Virus record (IMG/VR): IMGVR_UViG_3300025598_000039
Coordinates: 1-62,831 of that record
Strand: one strand, 5' to 3'
Length of the DNA stretch: 62,831 nucleotides
Source: a virus
Positions 8,985-17,800 of this stretch are shown here, in pieces (the first letter of the stretch is position 1; each line of letters opens with the position of its first letter). Made by a program: the position numbers and the translations under genes. Below the pieces are notes generated by a model. It was not told the DNA's origin. It was given only the letters and a program-made list of their open reading frames with translations, and ran no database searches.

Positions 8985-10844
8985 ATGTCATATACCATTA
9001 CACATGCAAATGGTGCAAATTCCATCGTTATTGCTGATGGAACTGTAGATAACAGCACAAGTATTACACTTGTTGGTAAAAATACAGCAAATTATGGTCA
9101 ATATCTTGATCAAAACTTTCTAAACATGTTGGAAAATTTTGCTAACGGCAATTCACCAGCAAATCCTATTGTGGGTCAAATTTGGTATAATTCAACTAAA
9201 GGTGCTCTACAAGTTTATAATGGTGCAATTTTCAAAAATATTGCAAGTGCTACTGCTAGCGCAACACCACCAAGTGGTGCTGTGGTTGGAGATTTATGGT
9301 TTGATACAGCAAATCAACAATTAGATGTTTATAGTGGAACTGGGTGGGTTATTGTAGGACCGCTTGGTGGTGCAGGTCAAGTTGTTAGTGAAAATATTAC
9401 TGATACAGGCAGCGTAAGTCATGCCGTAATTAGTATGAAAATTAGTAATACACGTTATGCTATTCTTAGTAAAGATGCTGCATTTACACCTAGCAGCACT
9501 ATTTCTGGTTTTAGCACAATTAATCCTGGTTTTAATATTGCCTCAACTGCATTTGTTAGCAATAACAAATTCTGGGGTCAGTCAAGTGATAGTGCTGCAC
9601 TAAATGGTGTTAGCGGCAGTTCATTTATGCGTAATGACCAAAACACAGGCACTATTGGTATTCTAAGTGTTACAAACAACAGCGGTATTTCTCTTGGCAC
9701 AAGTGGACAAGGTTCGTTTAACATTTATAGTAATGAAATGCGTGTTGAAAATACTGTGAATAATGGTATTATTAGATTGCGCACACGCAATAGCAGCGGT
9801 GGTGTTGCTGATGCAATTGATATTTTAGCAAATGCAGACGTGCAAGTTAATGGTAATCTTTTTGTTTTGGGTAATTTAGATGTTACTACTAGCAACGAAA
9901 CAAGTATAGTAAGTGGAACTCAAGCAGCCTACAATACTACTACTGGCGCTTTCCAAGTTGTTGGTGGGGTAGGTATTGGCGGTAATGTTATTGTTGGCGG
10001 ACCAAACAGCGTTTTCACGGGTAATGTTTATATTGCTAATTTAGTTGCTAATGGCAGCACAAATAATGGACAAATTAGCGCAGCAACTATTACTGCTGGC
10101 ACTATCGGTAATAGCGGTGCTACTCTTACTGGAACTATTAGCCAAGCAAGCCAAACTAATATTACAACACTAGGAACACTAACATCACTTGCAGTAAGTG
10201 GTGCGGCAGGTTTTACAGGTGGAACAGTTACTTTCAATCCTACATCAAGTTATAAACTTATTTTAGGTAATATTGGTAATGTTCAAATTAGTGGTGGTAG
10301 TAGCGGTCAAGCACTTACTACTGATGGTAGTGGTAATTTAAGTTGGTATACAATTCCAACACCAGTGGGTAGTGGCGCAGCACAATATCAAGTAGCAGTT
10401 TATAGTAGTAGCACAAACATCGGTGGTGCAAGTGGTCTAACTTATAATGGTAGCACACTTGCAGTTAGTGGTGCTATTACAGCAACTGGCGATATTACTG
10501 CTTTTTACTCTGACCAACGATTAAAAACAAATATTGCTGAAATACCTAATGCACTTGACAAAATTAAATCTATCAGCGGTATCACATACAATTCTAATGA
10601 ACTAGCAGCAAGTCTTGGTATCGGTGATGACCGTGAGCATGTTGGTGTTATTGCACAACAAGTTCAGGAAGTTCTACCACAAGTTGTTGTGCCAGCACCA
10701 TTTGATATTGATCCAGTTTTACTTGGTAGTAAGAGTGGTGAAAATTACCTAACAGTTCAATATGATAAACTTGTTCCACTACTAATTCAAGCTATTAAAG
10801 AACTTAGTGCAGAGGTAGAGGTTCTTAAAGCGCGAGGTAATTAA
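8985..10844 (+). CDS. Tail fibre with C-terminal S74 intramolecular chaperone
   Basis: This 619-aa protein opens with a virion module (ITHANGANSIVIADGTVDNSTSITLVGKNTANYGQYLDQNFLNMLENFA) including the FWYNSTKGALQVYNG and LWFDTANQQLDVYSGTGW type repeats. The last ~115 residues are an S74 / endosialidase-type intramolecular chaperone: FYSDQRLKTNI with Ser509-Asp510 and Lys514, then HVGVIAQQVQEVLPQVV and YLTVQYDKLVPLLIQAIKEL. In this family the chaperone folds the trimer and then cuts itself off at Ser-Asp using a Ser/Lys dyad, both seen here. It therefore probably matures to about 508 residues. A second S74 protein is at 29172-29906. Confidence 0.85.
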   Translation: MSYTITHANGANSIVIADGTVDNSTSITLVGKNTANYGQYLDQNFLNMLENFANGNSPANPIVGQIWYNSTKGALQVYNGAIFKNIASATASATPPSGAVVGDLWFDTANQQLDVYSGTGWVIVGPLGGAGQVVSENITDTGSVSHAVISMKISNTRYAILSKDAAFTPSSTISGFSTINPGFNIASTAFVSNNKFWGQSSDSAALNGVSGSSFMRNDQNTGTIGILSVTNNSGISLGTSGQGSFNIYSNEMRVENTVNNGIIRLRTRNSSGGVADAIDILANADVQVNGNLFVLGNLDVTTSNETSIVSGTQAAYNTTTGAFQVVGGVGIGGNVIVGGPNSVFTGNVYIANLVANGSTNNGQISAATITAGTIGNSGATLTGTISQASQTNITTLGTLTSLAVSGAAGFTGGTVTFNPTSSYKLILGNIGNVQISGGSSGQALTTDGSGNLSWYTIPTPVGSGAAQYQVAVYSSSTNIGGASGLTYNGSTLAVSGAITATGDITAFYSDQRLKTNIAEIPNALDKIKSISGITYNSNELAASLGIGDDREHVGVIAQQVQEVLPQVVVPAPFDIDPVLLGSKSGENYLTVQYDKLVPLLIQAIKELSAEVEVLKARGN

Positions 10845-10846
10845 AC

Positions 10847-11470
10847 ATGCCATCAGTAGCAGGTGTGCCAGGAAATGCTTTACCTATTAGTGGTGCACTA
10901 GATTTGGCTACTATTAACGCTGAGTTTGGATTAGGCACAGACCTTACACTTTATCATGGTGCTAGATGGTATTATGATGGCAATCTTACAACTGGTGTTT
11001 TTAATAGCAGCACACTTAAAGTAAGTGATTTTTACGGCAAACGTGCTACTGATCCTGCTAATAATGGTTCATATTTTTCTAGTGCTGCTGGCAGCGGAAC
11101 ATTTACTGTTCCACTTTATCGCAACACAATTACAATTGAGTTTTGGGGTGCAGGCGGCGGTGGTGGCGGTAACGGTAGCAGCGGCGGTTATGGTGGCGAT
11201 AGTAATATGTTAGGTATAACTGCTGGCGGTGGTCAAGGCGGTGGCGCAGGTCACGTTGATTTGCCTGGTCCACCATTAGATGTGTCTGTTAGTGGTCATG
11301 GTGGAAGTTACACTTATACCGATACATCATATACATCACAGACTCTAAATGCTTACGCAGGAAACAAAGATGGAGTATGGTCAGAATCACAAAATAATGC
11401 AACAGGACAAGGTTCAAATCCAACAGCATCTCAACCTAATCCAAATGTTGTAGGTACGATATCGGCTTAA
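10847..11470 (+). CDS. Glycine-rich tail adhesin, N-terminal part
   Basis: This 207-aa protein opens with the adhesin tag GNALPISGALDLATINAEFGLGTDLTLYHGARWY, which recurs as SSGSVDLVAINNEFGLGLNIGVMRGVAYY at 11818. Then follow FTVPLYRNTITIEFWGAGGGGGG and runs of glycine. Such Gly-rich sheets form polyglycine-II sandwiches in T-even gp38-like adhesins. The ending (SQPNPNVVGTISA) lacks the usual closing strand. That strand is present in the next ORF, so this looks like a split adhesin. Confidence 0.7.
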   Translation: MPSVAGVPGNALPISGALDLATINAEFGLGTDLTLYHGARWYYDGNLTTGVFNSSTLKVSDFYGKRATDPANNGSYFSSAAGSGTFTVPLYRNTITIEFWGAGGGGGGNGSSGGYGGDSNMLGITAGGGQGGGAGHVDLPGPPLDVSVSGHGGSYTYTDTSYTSQTLNAYAGNKDGVWSESQNNATGQGSNPTASQPNPNVVGTISA

Positions 11471-11483
11471 AAAGGAATTAAAA

Positions 11484-11816
11484 ATGTCAAACGGTAGTGG
11501 TGGAAGTGGTGGAACAATAAATGCAAGTCCAAAACCAAATATAGCAAATCCAGCTGTGTTTGTGTTTTTAAATGGCAATAGTGGTACAACAGGTTCAACT
11601 AGTTCTACACCAAGTGCAACAAATGCTAACGTTGGCGTAGGAGGTGCTGGTAGTAGTACTGGAGGCGCAACAGGTGGTTCGGGTGGTTCTGGTGCTTATG
11701 TAAAAGTTATATATAATGGTGGGTTAGTAAATTATACAAGTAACCTTGCTTACACTATTGGTAGTGCAGGCAGTTCAAATGGTGCAAATGGCGGTGTAAG
11801 GATTACATGGACTTAA
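11484..11816 (+). CDS. Glycine-rich adhesin C-terminal part (split gene)
   Basis: This 110-aa protein consists of Gly/Ser/Thr-rich sequence ending in GGSGGSGAYVKVIYNGGLVNYTSNLAYTIGSAGSSNGANGGVRITWT. That is the usual C-terminal closing strand of phage Gly-rich adhesins. It has its own AAGGAAT ribosome binding site and ATG, 13 nt after the stop of the previous ORF and in a different frame. It is therefore expressed separately rather than by simple readthrough. It probably pairs with the 10847-11470 product, or is the remnant of a frameshift that was later repaired into two genes. Confidence 0.6.
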   Translation: MSNGSGGSGGTINASPKPNIANPAVFVFLNGNSGTTGSTSSTPSATNANVGVGGAGSSTGGATGGSGGSGAYVKVIYNGGLVNYTSNLAYTIGSAGSSNGANGGVRITWT

Positions 11817-11817
11817 A

Positions 11818-12648
11818 ATGACGATTCCTAGCAGTGGTTCAGTAGATTTAGTAGCAATTAATAACGAGTTTGGTTTGGGACTAAACATCGGTGTTATGCG
11901 TGGTGTTGCATATTATCAAACAATAACATCTACTTTAGGTAATTTTAGCAATACTAATTTGGATTTTGGAGCTTTTCGTGGAGCTGCTGGCAAAATAACA
12001 AAAAACATTACCTATAGTAGTGACCAACAAAATATTACAATTAATACATCAAATGTGCCAGGTTATGTAGCTAATTTTTCCAGAGTTAATATTACTATTA
12101 ATAATGGAGTTTATATAGGTAGTAATTCTACGGGTTCATATGCGCTGACTATCAGTGGATTTTCTAGTGGGGATTCAATTAACCTAATTAATAATGGAAC
12201 TATAATTGGTGCTGGCGGTCGTGGTGGAGATCATGATAGCAACGGTTCGCCTGGTGGTCCAGCACTTTTATTAAATTGTGCTGTTAATATTACTAATAAT
12301 GGCACAATTGCTGGTGGAGGCGGTGGTGGCGGTGGAGCCGCTAGTGGTTCAACTTACGGTAGTTGTTTAGGCGGAGGCGGCAGTTATACAGGTAGTGGCG
12401 GCGGTGGCGGCGCAGGCTATGATCCAGGTGGCGGCGGCAGCGGTGATGGTAATGGTAATGGTGGCAGCAGAACTAATGGTGGCAGCGGAAGCGGCAATCA
12501 AGGACAAGGCGGTAATGGCGGTGATCCAGGCAACGCTGGCGGTGATAGTAATAATAGCGGACATGGCGCAGCCGCTGGTAATGCTATAACTAATATTGGA
12601 AATGCTAATTTTATTACAGTAGGAACAATATTAGGACCAACTTCTTAA
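11818..12648 (+). CDS. Glycine-rich tail adhesin
   Basis: This 276-aa protein starts with the adhesin tag IPSSGSVDLVAINNEFGLGLN. It continues with repeats of the strand-turn type NITINNGVYIG, INLINNGTIIGAGGRGG and NITNNGTIAGGGGGGGG, and then a long Gly/Ser/Asn-rich stretch (residues about 160-255). The xITNNGTIxGxGG pattern resembles phage tail receptor-binding tips. It starts 2 nt after the preceding stop. The long glycine tract makes it a good candidate for a hypervariable receptor-contact surface. Confidence 0.7.
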   Translation: MTIPSSGSVDLVAINNEFGLGLNIGVMRGVAYYQTITSTLGNFSNTNLDFGAFRGAAGKITKNITYSSDQQNITINTSNVPGYVANFSRVNITINNGVYIGSNSTGSYALTISGFSSGDSINLINNGTIIGAGGRGGDHDSNGSPGGPALLLNCAVNITNNGTIAGGGGGGGGAASGSTYGSCLGGGGSYTGSGGGGGAGYDPGGGGSGDGNGNGGSRTNGGSGSGNQGQGGNGGDPGNAGGDSNNSGHGAAAGNAITNIGNANFITVGTILGPTS

Positions 12649-12657
12649 GGATAAAAA

Positions 12658-13020
12658 ATGGATACTTTAACACTAAAAATACATGAATACGATGAAAAAA
12701 CACACAGTTTGATTGTAAGTTTTACAACTGATGCTAGTGATCAGAATGTTGATGAAAGCGATAGATTTTCATTCAATATTCACAATTACAATCCTCATGA
12801 TTTAAGTGATACGCTTTCACAAATTGCAAAACAAGGCGCATCTATTGCTCATCAGAGATATCTAAAAGAACAAGCACTTAAAAATCAAACTGTTGTCGAT
12901 GCTGCAAAAGCAGAAATAGGTAAGGTTTATAACTTTCCTATTACTGATCTCATTAGTATTAAAACTTATTCGCCACCAGAAGGAAACGATGGTAGCACAA
13001 CAGGTGTAAATATTCTATGA
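12658..13020 (+). CDS. Hypothetical protein, possible fibre-assembly factor
   Basis: This 120-aa soluble, acidic protein (MDTLTLKIHEYDEKTHSLIV...) has an N-terminal strand-rich half and a helical half with QIAKQGASIAHQRYLKEQALKN. No signal, membrane segment or known motif was recognised. A GGATAA-type site precedes the ATG. The stop overlaps the next ATG (ATGA), so the two proteins are probably co-translated. Short helical proteins beside fibre genes are often assembly chaperones, which is only a guess here. Confidence 0.5.
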   Translation: MDTLTLKIHEYDEKTHSLIVSFTTDASDQNVDESDRFSFNIHNYNPHDLSDTLSQIAKQGASIAHQRYLKEQALKNQTVVDAAKAEIGKVYNFPITDLISIKTYSPPEGNDGSTTGVNIL

Positions 13021-13607
13021 GTGTTGTAACTGCTAATACTGTTCATATTGAAAACTTCCCTATGCAAATTGCGTTAGTAACTTTTACTAATGCTGGCGAT
13101 AGTTTGAATGAAACACTTGATCAACGTGGTATTAGCAAAGACAATTATATTTGTAGACATGTGTTAAAAAGTGGATGGTTTGCGATTGATGGTTATCTAG
13201 ATGGTGAAAAAGTTGGAACAGAGTTTCCAGAATCACCTTTTATTACAAAACTTCGTTATGGCGTTATTGTTACTCCACTTGATACATTTGATATTGATAG
13301 TTGGACTATTACAGCAGTAGAAGATAATTCTAGTTTTTATTGTATTCATCCTGTTACACAACGTGAATTAAAAAATAATTCTATGAATGATCTTGTGCGA
13401 GATAAAGTGTGGCGTATTCCATCTAATGCGCCCTTCAGTTTCAAAATTGGTAGATATTATATCTCTAATGTAGATTTGACTATAAATGGCGTAGTCAAAA
13501 AAGCATACGAACCGATTGCGTGCGTTTTTAGAGAAGTTGATGTAATGCCAGAAGTAGATGCTGCTATTGCTGAGTTCTGGGTAGAAAAAGTTAATATATC
13601 AAAATAA
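13017..13607 (+). CDS. Hypothetical protein
   Basis: This 196-aa protein is coupled to the upstream gene by ATGA. It contains the patterns IENFPMQIALVTFTNAGDSLNETLDQRGISKDNYICRH and KVWRIPSNAPFSFKIGRYYISNVDLTINGVVKKAYEPIACVFREVD. They suggest a mixed alpha/beta fold. No catalytic signature was recognised. It lies directly before the ketoacyl synthase gene and after the adhesins, so it could belong to either group. Confidence 0.5.
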   Translation: MSVVTANTVHIENFPMQIALVTFTNAGDSLNETLDQRGISKDNYICRHVLKSGWFAIDGYLDGEKVGTEFPESPFITKLRYGVIVTPLDTFDIDSWTITAVEDNSSFYCIHPVTQRELKNNSMNDLVRDKVWRIPSNAPFSFKIGRYYISNVDLTINGVVKKAYEPIACVFREVDVMPEVDAAIAEFWVEKVNISK

Positions 13608-13613
13608 TAAAAA

Positions 13614-13620
13614 TTAAATA
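13614..13620 (+). promoter_or_regulatory. Late-type box TTAAATA 5 nt before the ATG
   Basis: TTAAATA is followed by TTCCC and then the ATG at 13626, with no ribosome binding site between. If used as a T4 late promoter, the transcript would start at or within a few bases of the ATG. Confidence 0.45.
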
Positions 13621-13625
13621 TTCCC

Positions 13626-14828
13626 ATGCAAAACGATATAGTTGTTAGTGGAATGGGGTGCATTACTGCATGTGGTATTGGAGTAAGCGCGCTTTGGAAC
13701 ACTATTTTAGCAAATAAAAGCGGCGTTAAAAGTTTTCAACATCCTTATAATGTTGGAAATAAAGTAAGTTTTGCTGGAAAAATTACAGACTTTGTGCATA
13801 CAGATTATTTTAGCAGACAAACACGAATAGATTTATTTGCAGCATATGCAGCACTTGCTGCTAGAGAAGCTATTGCAGAAAGTAAATTATCGCAAGAAGA
13901 AATAAGTGATTCACGCACAGGTGTGGTATTAGGTAATGGTTTGCCAGGTGCCGAATCAATTTATAGTTTTATAGCAAAACTTATTAGTGGCAGTCATACA
14001 AATGATATTTTTGCTGTGCCTCGTGCTATGACTAATGCTGCTATAAGTTATATTTGTATTGAAAATAAAATCTATGGACCAAGCTATCCTATTGGTGCAG
14101 GTTGTGCTGCTGGTAATCAAGCAATAGGATTGGCACTACAACTTATTCGTGCAAATATAATTGACCGTGCAATTGTTGGTGGAACTGAAGCAACTGTGCA
14201 ACCGCATGTAATGCGTGCATGGGAATATATGGGTGCGCTAAGCCAAACTGCCAATAGACCATTTACTATTGATCGTGATGGTATTGTGCTTGGTGAAGGC
14301 AGTGGCGTGCTGATATTAGAAAGAGAAAGTGATGTTCTTGCACGAGGTGTTACCCCACACGCAAGAGTTTTGGGATATGGCACATCAAATGATGCGTTCA
14401 ATCTCGTCCAACCTGATAGCGAAGGTTTAATTAAGTCAATTAGTTCTGCAATTACAGATAGTGGATTGTCACTTGGTGATATTGATTATGTAAATGCTCA
14501 TGGAACAGGTACAAAACTTAATGACAAAAACGAAGTGCAAGGGTTGCGACGAGTATTTGGCAGATATGCAGATAGTTTACCAATTTCATCTACTAAACCG
14601 ATACACGGTCATATGATTGCTGCAACGGGTGCAGTAGAATCTATTATCACAATCAAAGCATTACAAAATAATTATGCACCGCCTACACTTAACTTTACAG
14701 TTGCTGACCCAGAATGTGATATGGATGTAATTCCAAACTGTGGAAAATCTATGAAAATAGATTATGCTTTAACTAACAACTTTGCATTTGGTGGCATTAA
14801 TGCTACGCTTGTTTTTGGTAAATACTGA
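13626..14828 (+). CDS. Beta-ketoacyl-ACP synthase (KAS I/II, FabF-like)
   Basis: This 400-aa thiolase-fold condensing enzyme is close to the family length of about 410. The catalytic set is intact: Cys160 in GAGCAAGNQAIG, His292 in NAHGTGT, Lys324 in SSTK and His329 in IHGHMIAATGAVES, with the Lys-His spacing of E. coli FabF. The glycine-rich end FAFGGINATLVF is also present. Known members condense malonyl-ACP with an acyl-ACP in fatty acid or polyketide synthesis. It sits alone among fibre genes, with no acyl carrier protein or reductase nearby. A MaoC-like protein is at 62204-62566. It may alter host lipids or make a small acyl product; that is inference. Confidence 0.9.
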   Translation: MQNDIVVSGMGCITACGIGVSALWNTILANKSGVKSFQHPYNVGNKVSFAGKITDFVHTDYFSRQTRIDLFAAYAALAAREAIAESKLSQEEISDSRTGVVLGNGLPGAESIYSFIAKLISGSHTNDIFAVPRAMTNAAISYICIENKIYGPSYPIGAGCAAGNQAIGLALQLIRANIIDRAIVGGTEATVQPHVMRAWEYMGALSQTANRPFTIDRDGIVLGEGSGVLILERESDVLARGVTPHARVLGYGTSNDAFNLVQPDSEGLIKSISSAITDSGLSLGDIDYVNAHGTGTKLNDKNEVQGLRRVFGRYADSLPISSTKPIHGHMIAATGAVESIITIKALQNNYAPPTLNFTVADPECDMDVIPNCGKSMKIDYALTNNFAFGGINATLVFGKY

Positions 14829-14844
14829 CCTTTGAATTTGTAGA

Positions 14845-14869
14845 CCAACCTATAAATAATAGGTGGGAG
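14845..14869 (+). promoter_or_regulatory. Late promoter TATAAATA in a hairpin overlapping the RBS
   Basis: TATAAATA at 14851-14858 spans stem and loop of a hairpin. ACCTAT (14848-14853) pairs with ATAGGT (14859-14864), extended by CC (14845-14846) with GG (14866-14867). The right arm runs into the GGGAG site (14865-14869) of the ATG at 14876. Confidence 0.65.
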
Positions 14870-14875
14870 TAGATT

Positions 14876-17800
14876 ATGGCGATTACACGTATTCGCAATA
14901 ACCAAGTTTATAACAGTGACATAAATGCTCAGTACAAACTGCAGCCTTATAGCGTAACTGGCGGTTTATTAGCAAATAATTTTACATATACAGGCAACTT
15001 AACGGTTGGAAATCTTATCGTTAATGGCTTAACAACAACAATTGATACTACAAACTTAGTTATTGCTGATCCGTTATTTGCAATCAATAGAAACCAAAGT
15101 GGCTCACCAAGTTATGATCTTGGTTTTGTTATGGGTCGTGGTAATCAAACAAACGTTGCTATGATTTGGGAAGAAAATTCCCAACAATTCCAACTGCAAT
15201 ATACTACAGAATCTACTGCTGCTACTACTTTTGGGACCATTAATAATAGTGGCTTTGCTAATTTACAAGCATATGGTATTAAAGTCAATAATGCAACAAT
15301 TGGCACAAGTAATGTAACTAACTTTGTTGGTAGTAATGTTGCAATTACTGGTGGCACAATCAATAATACTACTATTGGTGCAACAACTCCCAATAGCGGT
15401 GTTTTTACTAGCGTAACTACTGCATCTGGCGGCCAACTTACAGGTTATTTGACTGGCGCAATTGGTGCAAATACACCCAATACTGCTGTCTTCACAACCG
15501 TAACTACTAGTGGTAATATAACTGCGCAAACTGCAAATGTTTATGCAGCCTATGTAGTTGCAAATACGGCTACATATGGTGCGCAGTATTATTGGACAAA
15601 TGGTGCTACTCTTGCTTCTACTATTACAGGCACATATTCTAATAGTAACGTGGCTTCATACCTACCAACTTATAATGGTAGTGTTGGAAACCTTTCAACT
15701 GGTAATTTGCTTCCACTTGCTAATACATCTTATTATCTTGGGAATAGCACACTTTATTGGGCTAACGTTTATGCAAATTATTTTGTTACCGCTACTGAAA
15801 TTGTAACTCCAAAGGTTTATTTTCCACTTGGTGGTTCAACAATAACTGAAGATAACTCACTTGATTTATTGATACAAGGTCCATATCAAGTCAGTATTAA
15901 ACCAAATGGTTCATATCAATACACATTTGGAAATGATGGAAGAATTACTGGACCTGGTGGAACATTTGTATATGCAAATGGTGCATTATACGGCAATCTT
16001 ATTGGAACTGGTGCTTACTGGTCAAATGGCGTTTCGCTTGCATCTACCATTACAGGAACATATAGTAACAGTAATGTTGCTTCTTATTTGCCAACTTACA
16101 GCGGAAACCTTTCTGCTGGTAATTTGAATATTACTAATGGTGGTCAAGTTGTAGGATATCTTAATGGTACAATTGGTGCTAATGCACCTAACAGCGGCGC
16201 ATTCACTACTGTTACAACAAGTGGAAGTATCACAAGCGGTAACCAAGTAATTGGTTACATTAACGGTGCATTTGGTGCTAATGCGCCCAATACTGTCGTT
16301 GCGACAAGTGTTACAACTACAAATGGCGGACAACACAGCGGTTATTTAACAGGTGCTATTGGTGCAAATACACCAAATAGTGGTGCTTTTACCTCTCTAA
16401 CTACAAGCGGAACAATAGTATCACAAGGAACTATTACTGGTGCAGGTCAAATAATTGGTTACTTAAATGGTTCACTAGGTGCTAATACACCTAACACTGT
16501 TGTAGCAACAAGTGTAACAACAAGCAATGGTGGACAACTCAGCGGTTATTTAACAGGTGCTATTGGTGCAAATATACCAAATAGTGGTGTATTCACTAGT
16601 ATAACCACTAGTGGAAGTATTACAAGCGGCAATCAGGTAGTTGGTTATCTTAATGGTATAATTGGTGCTAATAGTGCCAATAGTGCTACGTTCACTACCG
16701 TAACTTCAAGTGGCAATATTACTGCTCAAACTGCAAACATATATGCAAACTATTTTGTAGCAAACACAGGTTATGTTGGTCTTGTTCTTACAAATACGCA
16801 ACCTTATATTACTAGTGTTGGAACACTGACATCACTTAGCGTTAGTGGTTCTACTACATTCAATACAATCGCAGCAAATAGTATAAGTGCTGGTTTTATT
16901 GGCAATAGTGGTTCACAACTATATGGTGCAAATATTGCTATTACTGGTAATGCACTTATACTAAATGGTCTTGCGCTAAACAGCAATGCAACTATTTTAA
17001 GTGATCAAACAACAGCAAATATTTTTAATACAACTACTACTACACTTAATATTGGTAATGCAGCAACCACTATCAATCTTGCCAAAAATGACGGCACTAG
17101 TGTTGTAAAAGTAAATGGAACTGCAAATAGTTATGGTAGTGGTCAAGGTGCGCTACAAATTAGCGGTGGTTTCTATGCTGGCGGCGATAGTTATATTGCA
17201 GGTAATTTGTCAGTAACAGGTAACCTGACATCTGTTGGATATAACGAACTTATTGCTAATGCTCCACTACTCTATCTATCAGTGGGTAGCATCTCAACTT
17301 ACAATTATGAGTTAGGTTTTTATAGTCACAAGTATGATGCTGTCGAAGGATATAATCATACTGGTTTTGTAAGAAACCATGTTGATAATGCTTGGTTCCT
17401 GTTCAGTAACATTCGAACAGAACCAACTAACACAGTTGATCTTGCAAACGCAAGTATAATTTATGATACATTAAAACTTGGTAACATTATTGCATATAGT
17501 GGCAACACTTCAACTTCAACCACAACTGGTGCTGCTGTAATTTATGGTGGTATGGGTGTTGGTGGTAACATTTATGCTGCTGCAATTCAAGGCACACCAA
17601 TTGGTAATGGTGTAGCATCAACTGGTGCATTTACAACCTTAACTGCAACTACGAATATCACTGCTCAAACATCAAATGTCTATGCTGCTAATTTAGTAGG
17701 TAATACTGCTGTATATAGTGGTCAATATTATTGGACTAATGGCGCAACGCTATCATCTACTATTACAGGCACTTATAGCAATAGTAATGTTGCTTCTTAT

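Noticed and set aside
12367-12589. ORFs of 64-65 aa on both strands in the glycine-rich tract
   Set aside because: Alternate-frame readings of GGT/GGC repeats, giving Ala/Ile/Thr-only proteins.
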